Shown in pieces: positions 12,481-22,660 of a stretch of DNA of 64,000 nt. The DNA comes from Gnetum montanum (lineage: Eukaryota; Streptophyta; Gnetopsida; Gnetales; Gnetaceae), in contig MNCI01020147.1 of the NCBI GenBank assembly GCA_015680685.1, forward strand, positions 37,270 to 101,269, given 5' to 3'. A program made the position numbers and the translations under genes. Position 1 is the stretch's first letter. Every line of letters starts with the position of its first letter. The notes under the pieces were generated by a model. That model was not told the DNA's origin and made no database searches. It saw only the letters and a program-made list of their open reading frames with translations.

Positions 12481-12619
12481 ATCTCTTGAGTGAGAAGATA
12501 GGTGAGAATGCCATCATACCATTTAGGCTTAATAAAATATTATTTAGTTATAGCCTTGTGAAAGAGAAGTTCATCAAGAAATATATTAGATAGTGGGCTT
12601 TCCTTCTCTTTGTTATCCC

Positions 12620-12960
12620 ATCGCAACTAAAACAAGTGATTAGTGACCACATTCGTAGTTTCCTTTCAATATACCATCATAAGACCAAATTCTTGCAAGA
12701 TCACCAACCACCATATGACACAAGGGCTTATCATTGGCTTATTCATCAAGAAGTGAATTGAACTATGGTCTATGTGCACAAACACTTTGTATCCAAGCAC
12801 ATAGTGCCTAAAATTCTCTAGAGGAAACATCACTACCATAAATTCTTTTAATATGATGGTGTAATTCAATTGTGAATCTAGAATGCTTTGGCTTGTATAG
12901 TGGATGTAATATGAATGTTTTTTATTATACAACTTTTTAAGCATAGCCACCGAGGTATAA
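12620..12960 (-). pseudogene. RNase H domain, Athila-like element
   Basis: A 94-codon open stretch (12,666-12,950) carries the pattern TIILKEFMVVMFPLENFRHY, then KVFVHIDHSSIHFLM and a final WW-LQEF. This is the tail of the Ty3/gypsy RNase H: the KELLAVVFALEKFR block, the TDHAALKYLL block and the W.LLLQEFD block. It lies directly downstream of the RT on the minus strand, in the normal pol order. Confidence 0.8.
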
Positions 12961-12979
12961 TTTCATGTATCCATCATAA

Positions 12980-13900
12980 TATGGAATGGTCTAGACCAGT
13001 CAAGTGCTTGTAGAATTGCTGTTTCTACAAGTTTATGCTTAAGGATTTTGAATTCCTTTTTGAAATCCTTGGTTTAAATGAAGGAAGAATCTTTCTTTTT
13101 TACCTTAACCAATGATTTTGTGATCTTAGAGAAATTGTCTATGAATCACCGATAGTAACCAGTGTGTGCAAGGAATGATTGAACATCTTTCATGATTTTT
13201 GGTTGGCAATGACTCCTTGGATGACCCTTATATTTTCAAGGTTAACCTTAATTATTGCTTTTGAGAATTTGTGCCCCAATACAATGCCCTCCTAGACCAT
13301 TAGATAACTCTTTTTTCAATTGATTCATAGGTTTGTTTCAGCACATCTTCTAAGTACGTGGTCAAGGTAGTCTAGGGCTTGCTCAAATGTAGCTCCATAA
13401 GTCGAATGGTCATCCATGAAGACTTCCATCCTACTACTTATCTATTGTAGAAAAATACTTAGGACTAGGTGTTGGAATGTAGTAGGGGCATTGCATAGGC
13501 CAAATCACATCTTTTGATATGCAAAACTCCCTAGGGACTTTTGAATGGTCTTTTGAATTGGTCCTCTAGTATTATCTAGATTTGGTTAAAGCCACTATAA
13601 CCATCTAGAAAACTATAATAACAATGCCTAGATATTCAACTAGTTTCCTAGGATCAACTAATTTTCTACAAAGGTTACAAGCCTAGATCCATCTAGATAT
13701 GACATATGTGAGCATAACAGTATGGATTCTAGATGGTATTTGTTTCAAAGGGGACTAGAATGAATTAGATGAAGAGGGAGATGGAGAAACATGGTTTATA
13801 GCTGTAGGTGTGTCTAAGGGTTTAGGTGGGCTATTAGGTTAGAAGAATGATCTTTTTCTTGATCTATTGTTTAAACCACTTGGTTGATGAACTAGTTTGA
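12980..13900 (-). pseudogene. Reverse transcriptase domain, Athila-like element
   Basis: The catalytic FMDD is intact at 13,409-13,420 on the minus strand, preceded by MEV and followed by HSTYGATFEQALDYL, HVLRRCAETNL and GIVLGHKFS. This is the plant Ty3/gypsy order of catalytic box, L..VL.RC...NL..N..K, and GIVLGH. Upstream (about 13,440-13,540), words like FGLCNAP are decayed. Stops and frameshifts break the domain in several places. Confidence 0.8.
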
Positions 13901-14097
13901 GATTACTAATCTTGGTAGTGTAAATTTATTGTGGTTGGGCTAGAAGTTCATCTTGAATGGATGGAGGAGGTAGTACTTGCGTTAAGGATATAGGAACATG
14001 TACAAAAATAAGAAGAGGATAAGGATAAAAATTGGTACCCATCCTTGAATGTGAAGAATACATTCAATAGTATTTCAAAGGGTAGTAGTAATGTTTA

Positions 14098-14217
14098 AAC
14101 GGAGAAATGTGACTGGAAGAATCTTGTGGAGATAGGGCTTTCTAAACATAATATCCNGAACGGAGAAATGTGACTGGAAGAATCTTGTGGAGATAGGGCT
14201 TTCTAAACATAATATCC
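14098..14217. other. Single-N gap flanked by a perfect 59-bp duplication
   Basis: Bases 14,098-14,156 and 14,159-14,217 are identical, separated by N at 14,157 and one G. A lone N between two copies of the same end sequence is what an assembler leaves when overlapping contigs are joined without merging. It is probably not a biological repeat, and the true sequence is probably about 61 bp shorter. Confidence 0.9.
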
Positions 14218-14639
14218 ATATGGATTTAATTATCTATAAGGATATTGCTGCCTTGGTACCACTATTGATACTACTCATACAGTTGTGATGTATTTCCATT
14301 TGGATAATGTTGTTATTGCTAATGAAACTATCTAGGATTACCTTGAGGATAAGGTAATCTTTTAGTTGTTTATCTTTTTGCTAATAATGGATTCAAAGCA
14401 TACACCCTCGATTGTTGTAAGTGTGACATGATGGGATAACATTCCTTAGGATGTTCATACTACTAGATGTCACACCCATCATCATCATCTGATTCAGCTT
14501 TCGTATTGTCCTCTACTACAGCAATTTTTCCCTTATCCCTTTAATTGTTATGTTTAGCTTCCTTTCATCTTTTGTGATCATGATCACTATCTTGTTCTTT
14601 GGACTCTCCAGTAATTTTTAGGACAACATAAATTTTGTT

Positions 14640-15100
14640 ATTCATAGAGCTCCATAACTAATCTATCTTAGCTACAATTTCATAGGAAAATTTTTGAATC
14701 AGTAAGGTTTTACAATTCTCCACCTCATAAAGTGAGTATTTTTTCTTATTATCATAAAAATAGGCCTCCATTTTTCTGATGGAAAGATTTCTATTATATG
14801 CTTCTATATCTTCTTGTTTCCTCAACTCTCCTTCTTCTTTTGCTACGTACTTGATCAATGGTTGGATCTGATGGGCTCTTAACCCTAATAATTTCCCTTG
14901 GGCATATGCTCCAAGATATCTTTTGATTTTGGATCAAAGCCCATCTATGATATGGAAAATTTGCTCTTGTTGAGAATAACCATGGTCAGGACAACTATGT
15001 AATAGAGAATAGTATTGGTCCATGGCTACATCCAAGGGTTCATGTGTTCATTGCTTTTTACCATTGTATTTTCCTCCTTAAAATGGATACTCAACAGTAT
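14640..15100 (-). pseudogene. gag (capsid-like) fragment, Athila-like element
   Basis: On the minus strand, 14,930-15,040 reads LDVAMDQYYSLLHSCPDHGY, then QIFHIIDGL, and continues into a 66-codon open frame at 14,658-14,858 with IKYVAKEEGELRKQED and RKMEAYF. The layout W/Y..LL..CP.HG followed by I..FY.GL is the plant Ty3/gypsy retrotrans_gag signature seen in the Athila/Tat branch. The usual Trp at the motif start is Tyr here. No zinc knuckle was seen. Confidence 0.6.
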
Positions 15101-16412
15101 GTATGATATTTATCATTAAATAGTTTAAGAATTGTACTCCACCTATGCATTGATTCTAGCTCTAAGGACCAATACTAGCTTTTTGCTTTTTTAATGAGTA
15201 TCCTAGGAAACAAATTTATCTTTTTCTAGTCATTTTCTATATTTTTCAATACATAGGCATCATGAAAATATTTAATATGGCTCTACATATTTGAGTTACA
15301 TCCTCCTTTGAACATTGGAATATTTTTCATGTCTAGCCTCTTGATCTAGCTATCCTTTATGTGCCTTGTAGGAATTTTCACCACCTCTACAATCTTTAGC
15401 ATGCTTCAAGTAGTAAGCAAAGGTTCATCATAGCCATGAGCTTGGTGCCTATGATGCCCTCTAATACCCCTTTTTTGATTATGAAAGGCCTCTCTTAAAT
15501 GCCCATGCACTAGATCTTAACTTTCCCAATGATCCTTATGATCATCTCAGCCCCGTCAATCACCTTCATCACAATTGCATCCTCTACAGTTGTATTTAAA
15601 GCCAGAAGAGGAAGAAGATGATGATGAAGGTGAAGAGGAAGAAGGACTAGCACCATTATGATGCCTACCATCCCCTCTTTGATGGCTGTGGTCATAATCA
15701 TGATCATGCTTCTTACGTGCATCCCTACCATGACTCACCTCCTTGGATTCCGCTTTGTCATGGGATCCATTCTCGCAAGAACCAAGATTATGGATCATGG
15801 ATTGTAGGTTCTAGTTTTTACCTCCTTCACCAAAGTGAAAGAGAGGAGTTTCTCTATATGAAAAACCTCTAGATAAGGGTTATCCACCATCTCTTTTGTA
15901 TAGAAGGAATGGAGAATCATTGGATCACTTCCCCTACATAGATCTATAATGCTGCACTAGCTATTAATCCCTTAGATGTTGTGCATTAGTGAGAGGATAA
16001 TCTCTCGCATTACTAGCCTACATAACATATTCAGCATGAAGCCCTTAGATGCTCAATCACATAAGTGATTGTTATAGCATTGTTAGAATAGATTGATCAG
16101 ACAACAACTTAATGTTTCCCTCCATGTATTTTCACTACAATTGTTCATATTGGTGTAGGATGAAGGTGATATTGGATACATAGTCATCAGGATGAGCATA
16201 CATCACTCTGTATTTCTAGGGCACCTGCTAATTCACTCAATATGACTTGGGTAGAGAATCACTCCTATGAGAAGAAGAAATCTTGTATTAGAAGAAAAAA
16301 AAATGCAATATTCTTTCGTATAGTTGTTTTAGTTATTTTGATATTTGATATGACTTTAGGATTTGTTCTAACAATTTTAAATAGTTTAATAGCACACAAA
16401 ACAAACTAAAGG
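15100..16412 (-). other. Leader and 5' gag region, Athila-like element
   Basis: Between the primer site and the recognisable gag. Near 15,510-15,798 two minus-strand frames stay open, one His/Asp/Ser-rich and one His/Leu/Ile-rich. They come from low-complexity GAAGAAGATGATG-type sequence, so this is probably a low-complexity gag segment rather than a separate gene. Nothing else is recognisable. Confidence 0.4.
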
Positions 16413-16430
16413 TCCCTAACAACAGTGTCA
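16413..16430 (-). other. Primer binding site complementary to tRNA-Asp (decayed)
   Basis: One base after the 5' LTR, the minus strand reads TGACACTGTTGTTAGGGA. Against the Athila-type tRNA-Asp site TGGCGCCGTTGCCGGGGA it matches 12 of 18 positions, and all six mismatches are transitions (G to A or C to T). That is the pattern expected from methylcytosine deamination on both strands. Confidence 0.75.
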
Positions 16431-16431
16431 A

Positions 16432-17272
16432 TGATCAACAATGAGGCACTCCTACATCCAACCATATGAATCACAAGAATTTACACATGATTTGGTTTAA
16501 TTCTATAGATCTTAAGTCCCTAAGTACATTGGTTTCAGGATGTGAAATCTAATCATGACAATTTTTGTCTTCTTATGTACACTTATGGAGCTTAGTTGTA
16601 TGGTTAAGTGCAATTAAGTCACATGATTTTTATTTTTTTATATTTTATCAATATACAATTAAAAGTTGAAACTTAATTTATGAATCAATTTAACTAATAT
16701 AATTACTAATTAATAACTAACTATCCTAACATAAGTATCTAGTCCCAGTTTCTTTGCACATCCTAAAAGCATGTAATGTTGCTAAGTTACCAAATGTTGC
16801 GTGTTACTAAGATTACCAAGCATCATACACATGATTGAAGTGGTCGTATGTATGTGTTTAATTAACTACTATTTAATCTAGCTATCTTCCTTTAGCTTAA
16901 ATACTTGAAAGTATTAAATAAAATTTTGCATAAGATTAAATGCATGAATACAATATTTAAGCTAGCGAAGGTTTTGCAAGGTTTGACCAGAAAGCTCATC
17001 TTGATTGTTGTGCATAATGTCATGCTTAGGTACAACAATGCTCGAACAAAGATATGTACAACACTCAATGACTCCTACTGCATGCATTTTGGAAAATATT
17101 CAAACTTTGGAAAGAAGAAACTACAAGAGCTCTATTATGCTATGACAAAAATTATACCCAAACTATGTGTCCAAGTGTTATATTTATAGGCCAGCACACA
17201 TCCCATGAAATCAAATATCCAACATCACTTTTTGGACACTAATATCAAAGTTAGACAGAATATAGTTCATCA
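16432..17272 (-). repeat. 5' LTR of the Athila-like element (R1 copy c)
   Basis: Starts TGATCAACAATGAGG and ends TATAGTTCATCA on the plus strand; aligns with 8,414-9,269. A TATA box on the minus strand is at 17,181-17,188. The terminal TGATGA/TCATCA inverted repeat is shared between the LTR pair with small changes. Confidence 0.85.
17181..17188 (-). promoter_or_regulatory. LTR TATA box (5' LTR)
   Basis: CCTATAAATATAA on the minus strand, placed as in the 3' LTR at 9,164. This would have driven the genomic transcript of the element. Confidence 0.6.
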
Positions 17273-17276
17273 ATAT

Positions 17277-17880
17277 TGTGACATCCTGTCTTGGGATGTC
17301 ATGGTAAACACCACATATATCATATGTTAGACATTATGTGTACAAAGAAAATGTACCAATTTGAAATATAAGTGATATTTAGTATTATGAATAAAGGAAA
17401 TAATAGGAAAATGCAGAAAGAGAAAGAAAAGAATGTTTTATTAATATAGAATAACATATCCGGATTGTTCTCTAAGATTGTTCCTTGGGGTTTTATTCCT
17501 TTGGCATCTATTCCTTAGAGGCAATCCAGCACTACCACCATAGTTAGGCCTATAACCCAACCAGAATGGATGACTAGTCCACCTCCTATCCCACTTCAGC
17601 TAGCTTCTTGTGACTTGCCTATACATGCTTCACCACCCCATGACTTGCCTATACTGGCCCTACCATTCCCATGCTAGCATGTCCTCTAACCCTAGGTATA
17701 AATGCCTTTAGTCAAACCTTCAAAGGTTACCTTATGAGACACATCCATTATTACAACAGGCCCTTTTAGGTCTTAATCACAACTACGCTTTTAGGTTTTT
17801 TTAAGATAACAATAACATTGTTTATGAAGAGACACCATCTTCATTAGGCAACCACATCATTTGGAAATGGGGATGTGAAA
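17277..17880 (-). mobile_element. Solo LTR of the chromovirus family
   Basis: The minus strand matches the LTRs at 35,829 and 46,469. The + strand starts TGTGACATCC, the complement of the 3' LTR end GGATGTCACA, and a CTACCACCATAGTTAGG tract complements CCTAACCATGGTGGTAG. A word equivalent to GGTTTGACC...GGTTAGAGG is also present. It is flanked by a perfect 5-bp duplication, AATAT, at 17,272-17,276 and 17,881-17,885. There is no internal region, so it is a solo LTR, normally made by recombination between the two LTRs of a full element. Alignment is poor at the 17,800-17,880 end. It lies inside the target duplication of the Athila-like element and so is younger. Confidence 0.75.
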
Positions 17881-18267
17881 AATATAGTCATCTAATTATG
17901 GTTCTAGTAGCCCTTAGGTCATCAAACCCATTGGAATTGGACTTGTAACTTAAAAAATATAAAAAATTATAAATAAAACAACATGAAAAATGAAATAAAT
18001 TTTCAAATTTAGTAATGTTTAGTTAGGTGCACACATTTAGAATTGAAATAATATCTTGAAAAATCAAGAGAGAAAAATTAATTGTTAGCAGGGAGAATAA
18101 ATTTGATTCTAACAACATTTGCATTTGTATTAACATCCTTACTTTAACTTAAAATAGCAAAATAATTTGAGGTAGCAATAGAAAGATTTAACAAAATATC
18201 AACTTATTGGTACGTATAGTTGTAACTTACAAACTAGAAACCACATACTCATAACTCATGTATCAAT

Positions 18268-18376
18268 GTTTAACTTTCACTTCACTAAGTTTTATAAATT
18301 ATTCTTACAAATAGTTATCTAGTTTTGGTTCCAACAAGTCATAGATTCCCATACCCATCAAAATTGAACTTGTAAC
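18268..18376. repeat. Paralogous empty site of the Athila-like insertion
   Basis: The run CACTTCACTAAGTTTTATA, a spacer, ACAAATAGTTATCTAG and then a stretch ending GAACTTGTAAC is continuous here. The same sequence is split in two at the Athila-like element: CACTTCACTAAGTTTTATA is at 8,382-8,400 on the left, and AGTCATCTA through GGACTTGTAAC is at 17,886-17,950 on the right. This local copy therefore represents the unoccupied target. Confidence 0.7.
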
Positions 18377-18480
18377 TTTCAAACCATTAAAACCCATAAA
18401 TTGTATGTTGTAACTCAATTACTAGTTTTGGTGAAGATGCCAATTACCACCCCTGTCCAAGAGAGTCCTTCTGTATCGCA

Positions 18481-18722
18481 TAAAATAATTTATCATCATA
18501 ACACTAGGATAAGAGATGAACTTTTTCATAGGAATTATTATTTGTGGTAGTCCAACTACTTTGTAGATTGCAATTTGTCCTTCGGAAATCAATTCTTAGT
18601 AATAATAATTTTACTATCATAATAATTAGAGCCAGTTAGTAGTTGGACTTTGTCAATGTAAATAAATAATTATCATCATGATGCTTGGCTAAACGATAGC
18701 TTTTTCATGAAATTATTATTTT
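18481..18722. repeat. Foldback-like pair of repeats
   Basis: Bases 18,481-18,543 and 18,662-18,722 are direct repeats around TTATCATCAT and a TTTTTCAT stretch. Between them lies a perfect 12-bp inverted repeat: AGTCCAACTACT at 18,549-18,560 and AGTAGTTGGACT at 18,638-18,649. It may be a relic of a small MITE-like element, but no terminal inverted repeats or target duplication are clear. Confidence 0.4.
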
Positions 18723-20449
18723 GGTTGAGATAATGCACACTAGTTTTGATTTTTGTTTTAAATGTGTAAGTGAAGAAATTTGAGATTTTAATAATTTAAA
18801 AAATATAAAATATTCTCTTGGCCAAACAATGGATATATATCCTAAATATATAGCTAAACTAGTGTTTAATGTTATCGTCGCTAATTTATATAGCTTATTG
18901 ATAAGGTATAGTTGAATTTGAATGAATTATATTTTGTACATCATTAATATTTACTTTTTTTTTTCTAAATGCAATACAATATTTTTAGAACATAGATAAT
19001 TTCATAAGAAAAGTGTTTTTTCTTTATGTTATTTACCTTTTCCTAAGGTTGGTAAGCATAACTTTCTTTTAATTATAATTTCCATATGCATAGTTTACAA
19101 GGCATTTTTCTTGGATTCTTTGCTATTAGATAAATTTATTGACTTTTTGTTCAAACCATAAGTAGGATTTTATAGCCTAGTGCTACTTACCAGAATTGAA
19201 GTTGACACCAATAATTTTGAGTTTCCAAATTAAGAAACTTACCACTTATGTTTTAATCAAGACACTCATCTCTTAATTGAAAGGTCATGGGTCCCATTCT
19301 TGCTTTCACTTTTAGCTAGGGTATTTTTGCAGTGGGAGTTTTTTTATTATTGGGTTACATCTAATGTAAGATGTAATAATTAATATAAAACAAATAAGGC
19401 TTTCAACTTCCAAACACATGTTGTATTCTACCTTTCCTAAAAATGTTGTTTACCTATGCTTTAAACACAGTTATTCGAAACACTTCATACTTTCAAACCT
19501 ATGTTGTGGTCCTTGTGATGTAAACTTCAACTTCACATAAAAAATTACTAATTCCTTTAAAATGGATTGGAACTCTGAAACTCACGTTTTGGTTGGTCAT
19601 TCATGACCTATAACTACTAATCCACTTAAAAATTACTGTTTACATGATCTACCCTCTACGCTAGCCAACCCATGATCATGAAAATGCATAATGATTTATC
19701 GTTCCAAAAGAATAGTTCACTACTTCCCTTTCTTGATTAGCATTATTTCATTATGCTTTGTAATCATCCTAGACAAATACGACCACTCATATTAAAGATC
19801 ATTTTAAATTCATTTGGACCTTCCCAACCTACTAAAATTCCAATCCTATCGCAGAAATGATAAGCATGATGATGCTATTGGATTTGCATCAAGTTTGGCA
19901 ACGCTTTGTCCTTGACACATTAGTAACATCGCAAAGGATGGAGGTTAGTGTTTGAATGTTCTACATGATGCTCCATAGAAAACACAGTAGTATAATGTCA
20001 TTAAAATATTAAGGTAAGTAGTTGAAGAAAATTGAGCCTTTATGTTTATTGGATGGAGATGCAGGATAATAGAGGTTATTGCAAATTGTAGCCGATTTGA
20101 GTTTTATAGATTTGTTGTGAAGGTACACTGCAAAATGTAAAGTTGAATGCTAGTTAGAGCTTAGTGGCAATAAAATAGAGCTTATTGTAATCTTATTCCT
20201 TAGCTTGACATGTTAGTTGTTGATTATGAATTTTGAGTCATTTATTTATTTAAACTCATAAAATTTTATTGGTTAATTGTGTATAGAAAATGATAAAGAA
20301 TAACAACAGATAAATAGTTTTCTTTTGAAATAAGGCCTTCTAAGATATTTTTCAAACATAATTATTATTTTCCTTCTATAATTTTTTATAGGTTTTTTAA
20401 CTTGTTTCATCAATTTGAAAATTTATTTAGGATCACATTAAAAAATGCA

Positions 20450-21172
20450 CCCATGAATATTCTATTTATTAAACCATATAACTCCATCACAAGACCATCC
20501 TTTGTCTTGGGTTTTCATAACTACTTTTTGTGGTCTTTATCCAGTAATAACTTGTTAAGATTAAGAGTGTAGGCTTTAGCCTCAATTTTTAAGAAGATCA
20601 TCTCTACTTGAAGAAACATAATATCATATTATATCAATGTCTTTACTTTGAATTCATATAGTAGGAAAAGGTTACAAATTTTTAAGATTTAGTTCCAATA
20701 TTTATTTGGTAGTCTATGATCCCATACAACATATCCATAAAGAACAATTGGTTAAAAAATGGCTTGATAAAGTTCTTTTTGGATATTCTAAGCTACAATA
20801 GATTTTTTTTATATTTGCATTTTAAAGAAAATAAAGTTTAATCCCACTTGAAAATCTTTGACTAATGCAACATCCATATATTTATTTCTTATAGCAAAAT
20901 TGTATATCTTATTACATTTTCCAGAAAATATAATTTTTCTCTTCCAAACATTAACTTTCATTATTGAATGTTGATAAAAGTTATCAAAAATATTAAGCAT
21001 TTATTGCAATCCTTCCATGTAATTTTAAATTCCCACAACATTGTAAACATAAGGAATGAGTCTCATAGGATTACTTCCAATTGTAATAGCTAAATTAAGT
21101 TGGTATTATATGTCTCTACTCTTTTAGTTCATCAATAAAAAGCCTAAATAAAATACGAGAAAGCGGATATTC
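20450..21172 (-). mobile_element. LINE fragment, RT thumb to C-terminal region
   Basis: On the minus strand the order is a YLGFLLMN-like stretch, an MKVNVWKRKIIF segment (compare the VN..KTK..VF motif after the RT palm), a VKDFQVGL stretch, then LYQAIF-PIVLYGYVVWD. The last matches the LF..LV.PVLLYGCEVWG landmark of plant LINE C-termini. Frames are broken. It belongs to the same broad type as the fragments at 1-790 and 34,640-35,828. No 3' poly(A) is visible at its left end. Confidence 0.65.
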
Positions 21173-21189
21173 TTTTTTTTTTTTTTTTT
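21173..21189. repeat. Poly(T) tract, 17 bases
   Basis: Uninterrupted T run at the junction between the minus-strand LINE fragment on the left and unassigned sequence on the right. It could mark the poly(A) tail of a minus-strand retroposed sequence extending rightward, or simply be a homopolymer. Confidence 0.7.
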
Positions 21190-21386
21190 GCTAATGCTAA
21201 GAGAATTATTAGATATAGAAATTTATGTCTCACCTTTTGTTGTATTAGAGGTGAAGTTGTATTTCACCAAATGCAAGTTTGGATCTAGAAACACAAACAT
21301 CATTTTTATTTAAAATAGGACTAGCTAAGTCATTTTTGATGAAAAATAGTTTTGAGTTTAGTAAGGATATTTTTTAAAAAATATAT

Positions 21387-21985
21387 ATGAAAATATTTCA
21401 TAGGATTACATGGACACATAATGATTTTGTTGCTTTTGGTTTCTTCATTAATTTATGCAAAAGAGATATTTATAATTTTGAAATGTCTACTCATGAATTT
21501 GATGCTTTTTATACCTCTTTAAAATGCACTTCATATACTCTACCAACAAAGTATTTAGGCTTTTCTTACTCAATTGCAAAATATAGAAACAGTTCTGGAT
21601 GAAGATGATCAACAAAGGTAATGAAAGGTGGAAGGTTGCCAAGTTAAAATTACTATCCTAAATAGGTAGAATATGGTTAGTAAGATCAATTATTTAGTCC
21701 TTGACCTTGTATTTTTTTAGTTCTAGAAGGCTCCAAAATTCATTATCTCTATTTTAGGAAAATTTTATCATTCTTTTCTCTTGTCCACTTTATTGTCCCA
21801 AAGCTATCATACCAAATAACAGAAAAATATTTGTATACTAGTGGATCCTTGATCTATGGATTCTAAGAGATGGCACTAGGGCTACTTGGAATTCCCATTA
21901 TGCCAATATGTAGAAGCAAAACCCACAACAACAATAATAAAAGTAGCAAGGTATGGTAAGAGATCAAGATTTGGTGGGAGCCTAA
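21387..21985 (+). mobile_element. LINE fragment, C-terminal part of RT
   Basis: The plus strand opens at 21,387 and reads through LPTKYLGFSYSIAKYRNSS, then across one stop into WMKMINKGNERWKVAKLKLLS and IGRIWLVRSII. This is the conserved P.KYLG.P.......W..L..K...RL..W....LS..GR..L..SV run of L1-type plant LINEs. The downstream part to 21,985 has PK and W-containing words fitting the C-terminal region but is decayed. It ends where block B begins. Confidence 0.7.
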
Positions 21986-21989
21986 CCTT

Positions 21990-22660
21990 AACTATGACTA
22001 AAGGAAGTGTATGATCATTTTCTTCCTAACTCTCACTTTTGTATGCTCTTATGTATGGTTAAGTGTGAGTTAAGACATGATATCTATTTTATTTTTTTTA
22101 GCCTAACTATTTGGTGGAAAGATGAATGGTTGATAATTAACTATTCTAACTATCTAATGGTTCTAAAGCTAACTATCCTAACATCAGTATTCATATCCAC
22201 TTATTGTATACATCTTGAACTTGTATTAATGGTGTTGGGTTACCAAGTGACAATTATAGGTCATATGAAATGGACATCCTTGGGATTACCAAGCATTATA
22301 TGTTATGTTTGAAGTGGTCATACTTATGTGTTCATTATTGATTATATTAATTACTTTAATTATTGTAACATGGAATGTAAAATGCATGTAAAGTAAAGTA
22401 ATAATCAAGAGAGATTAATCTAATATAAGTATTGTAATGAATATTGGAAATTGTTTCTTTATTCTCATTTACATTAAATTATTTAGGTACAAAATTCCAA
22501 AATAAAGATCCATACAATCTCTTAATTCATACTTTGGGTACTCAGATGGAAAATATTCTAACTTAGAAAATAATAAGTAGTAAGAGCTTCAGTATACTAA
22601 TAATTTAATGTGTCATAAATGTGATGGGTTCATGCATTTATATAGGCTTTACTTGCATTT
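21990..22660 (-). repeat. R1 LTR-derived repeat, copy d
   Basis: Contains the R1 landmarks CTAACTATCCTAACATCAGT, GGGTTACCAAGTG, ATTACCAAGCATTATATG and a minus-strand TATA-like CCTATATAAATGC near 22,640. Its left end is missing; it starts directly after the LINE fragment. Confidence 0.65.

Larger units (their letters stand above)
8414..17272 (-). mobile_element. Athila-like Ty3/gypsy LTR retrotransposon, decayed
   Basis: A near-complete 8.9-kb element reading on the minus strand: 5' LTR 16,432-17,272, primer site 16,413-16,430, gag around 14,640-15,100, RT 12,980-13,900, RNase H 12,620-12,960, integrase 11,340-12,480, polypurine tract at 9,270 and 3' LTR 8,414-9,269. The LTRs end in TGATGA and TCATCA (written on the plus strand). 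The tRNA-Asp-type primer site, RT words such as RCAETNL and GIVLGH, and the long spacer between integrase and the 3' LTR fit the Athila branch of Ty3/gypsy. Every domain carries stops or frameshifts and the two LTRs are clearly diverged, so the insertion is old and the element cannot code for a working polyprotein. A 5-bp target duplication supports the ends. Confidence 0.85.
17886..20450. other. AT-rich stretch without a recognisable gene
   Basis: Host flank of the Athila-like element followed by unassigned sequence. It contains the empty-site paralog (18,268-18,376) and a small foldback-like repeat (18,481-18,722). No frame, domain or RNA gene stands out on either strand in the rest. Confidence 0.5.

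Noticed and set aside
15510-15798. His/Asp/Ser-rich and His/Leu-rich frames on the minus strand
   Set aside because: Low-complexity GA-rich DNA inside the gag region of the Athila-like element; not an independent metal-binding protein.
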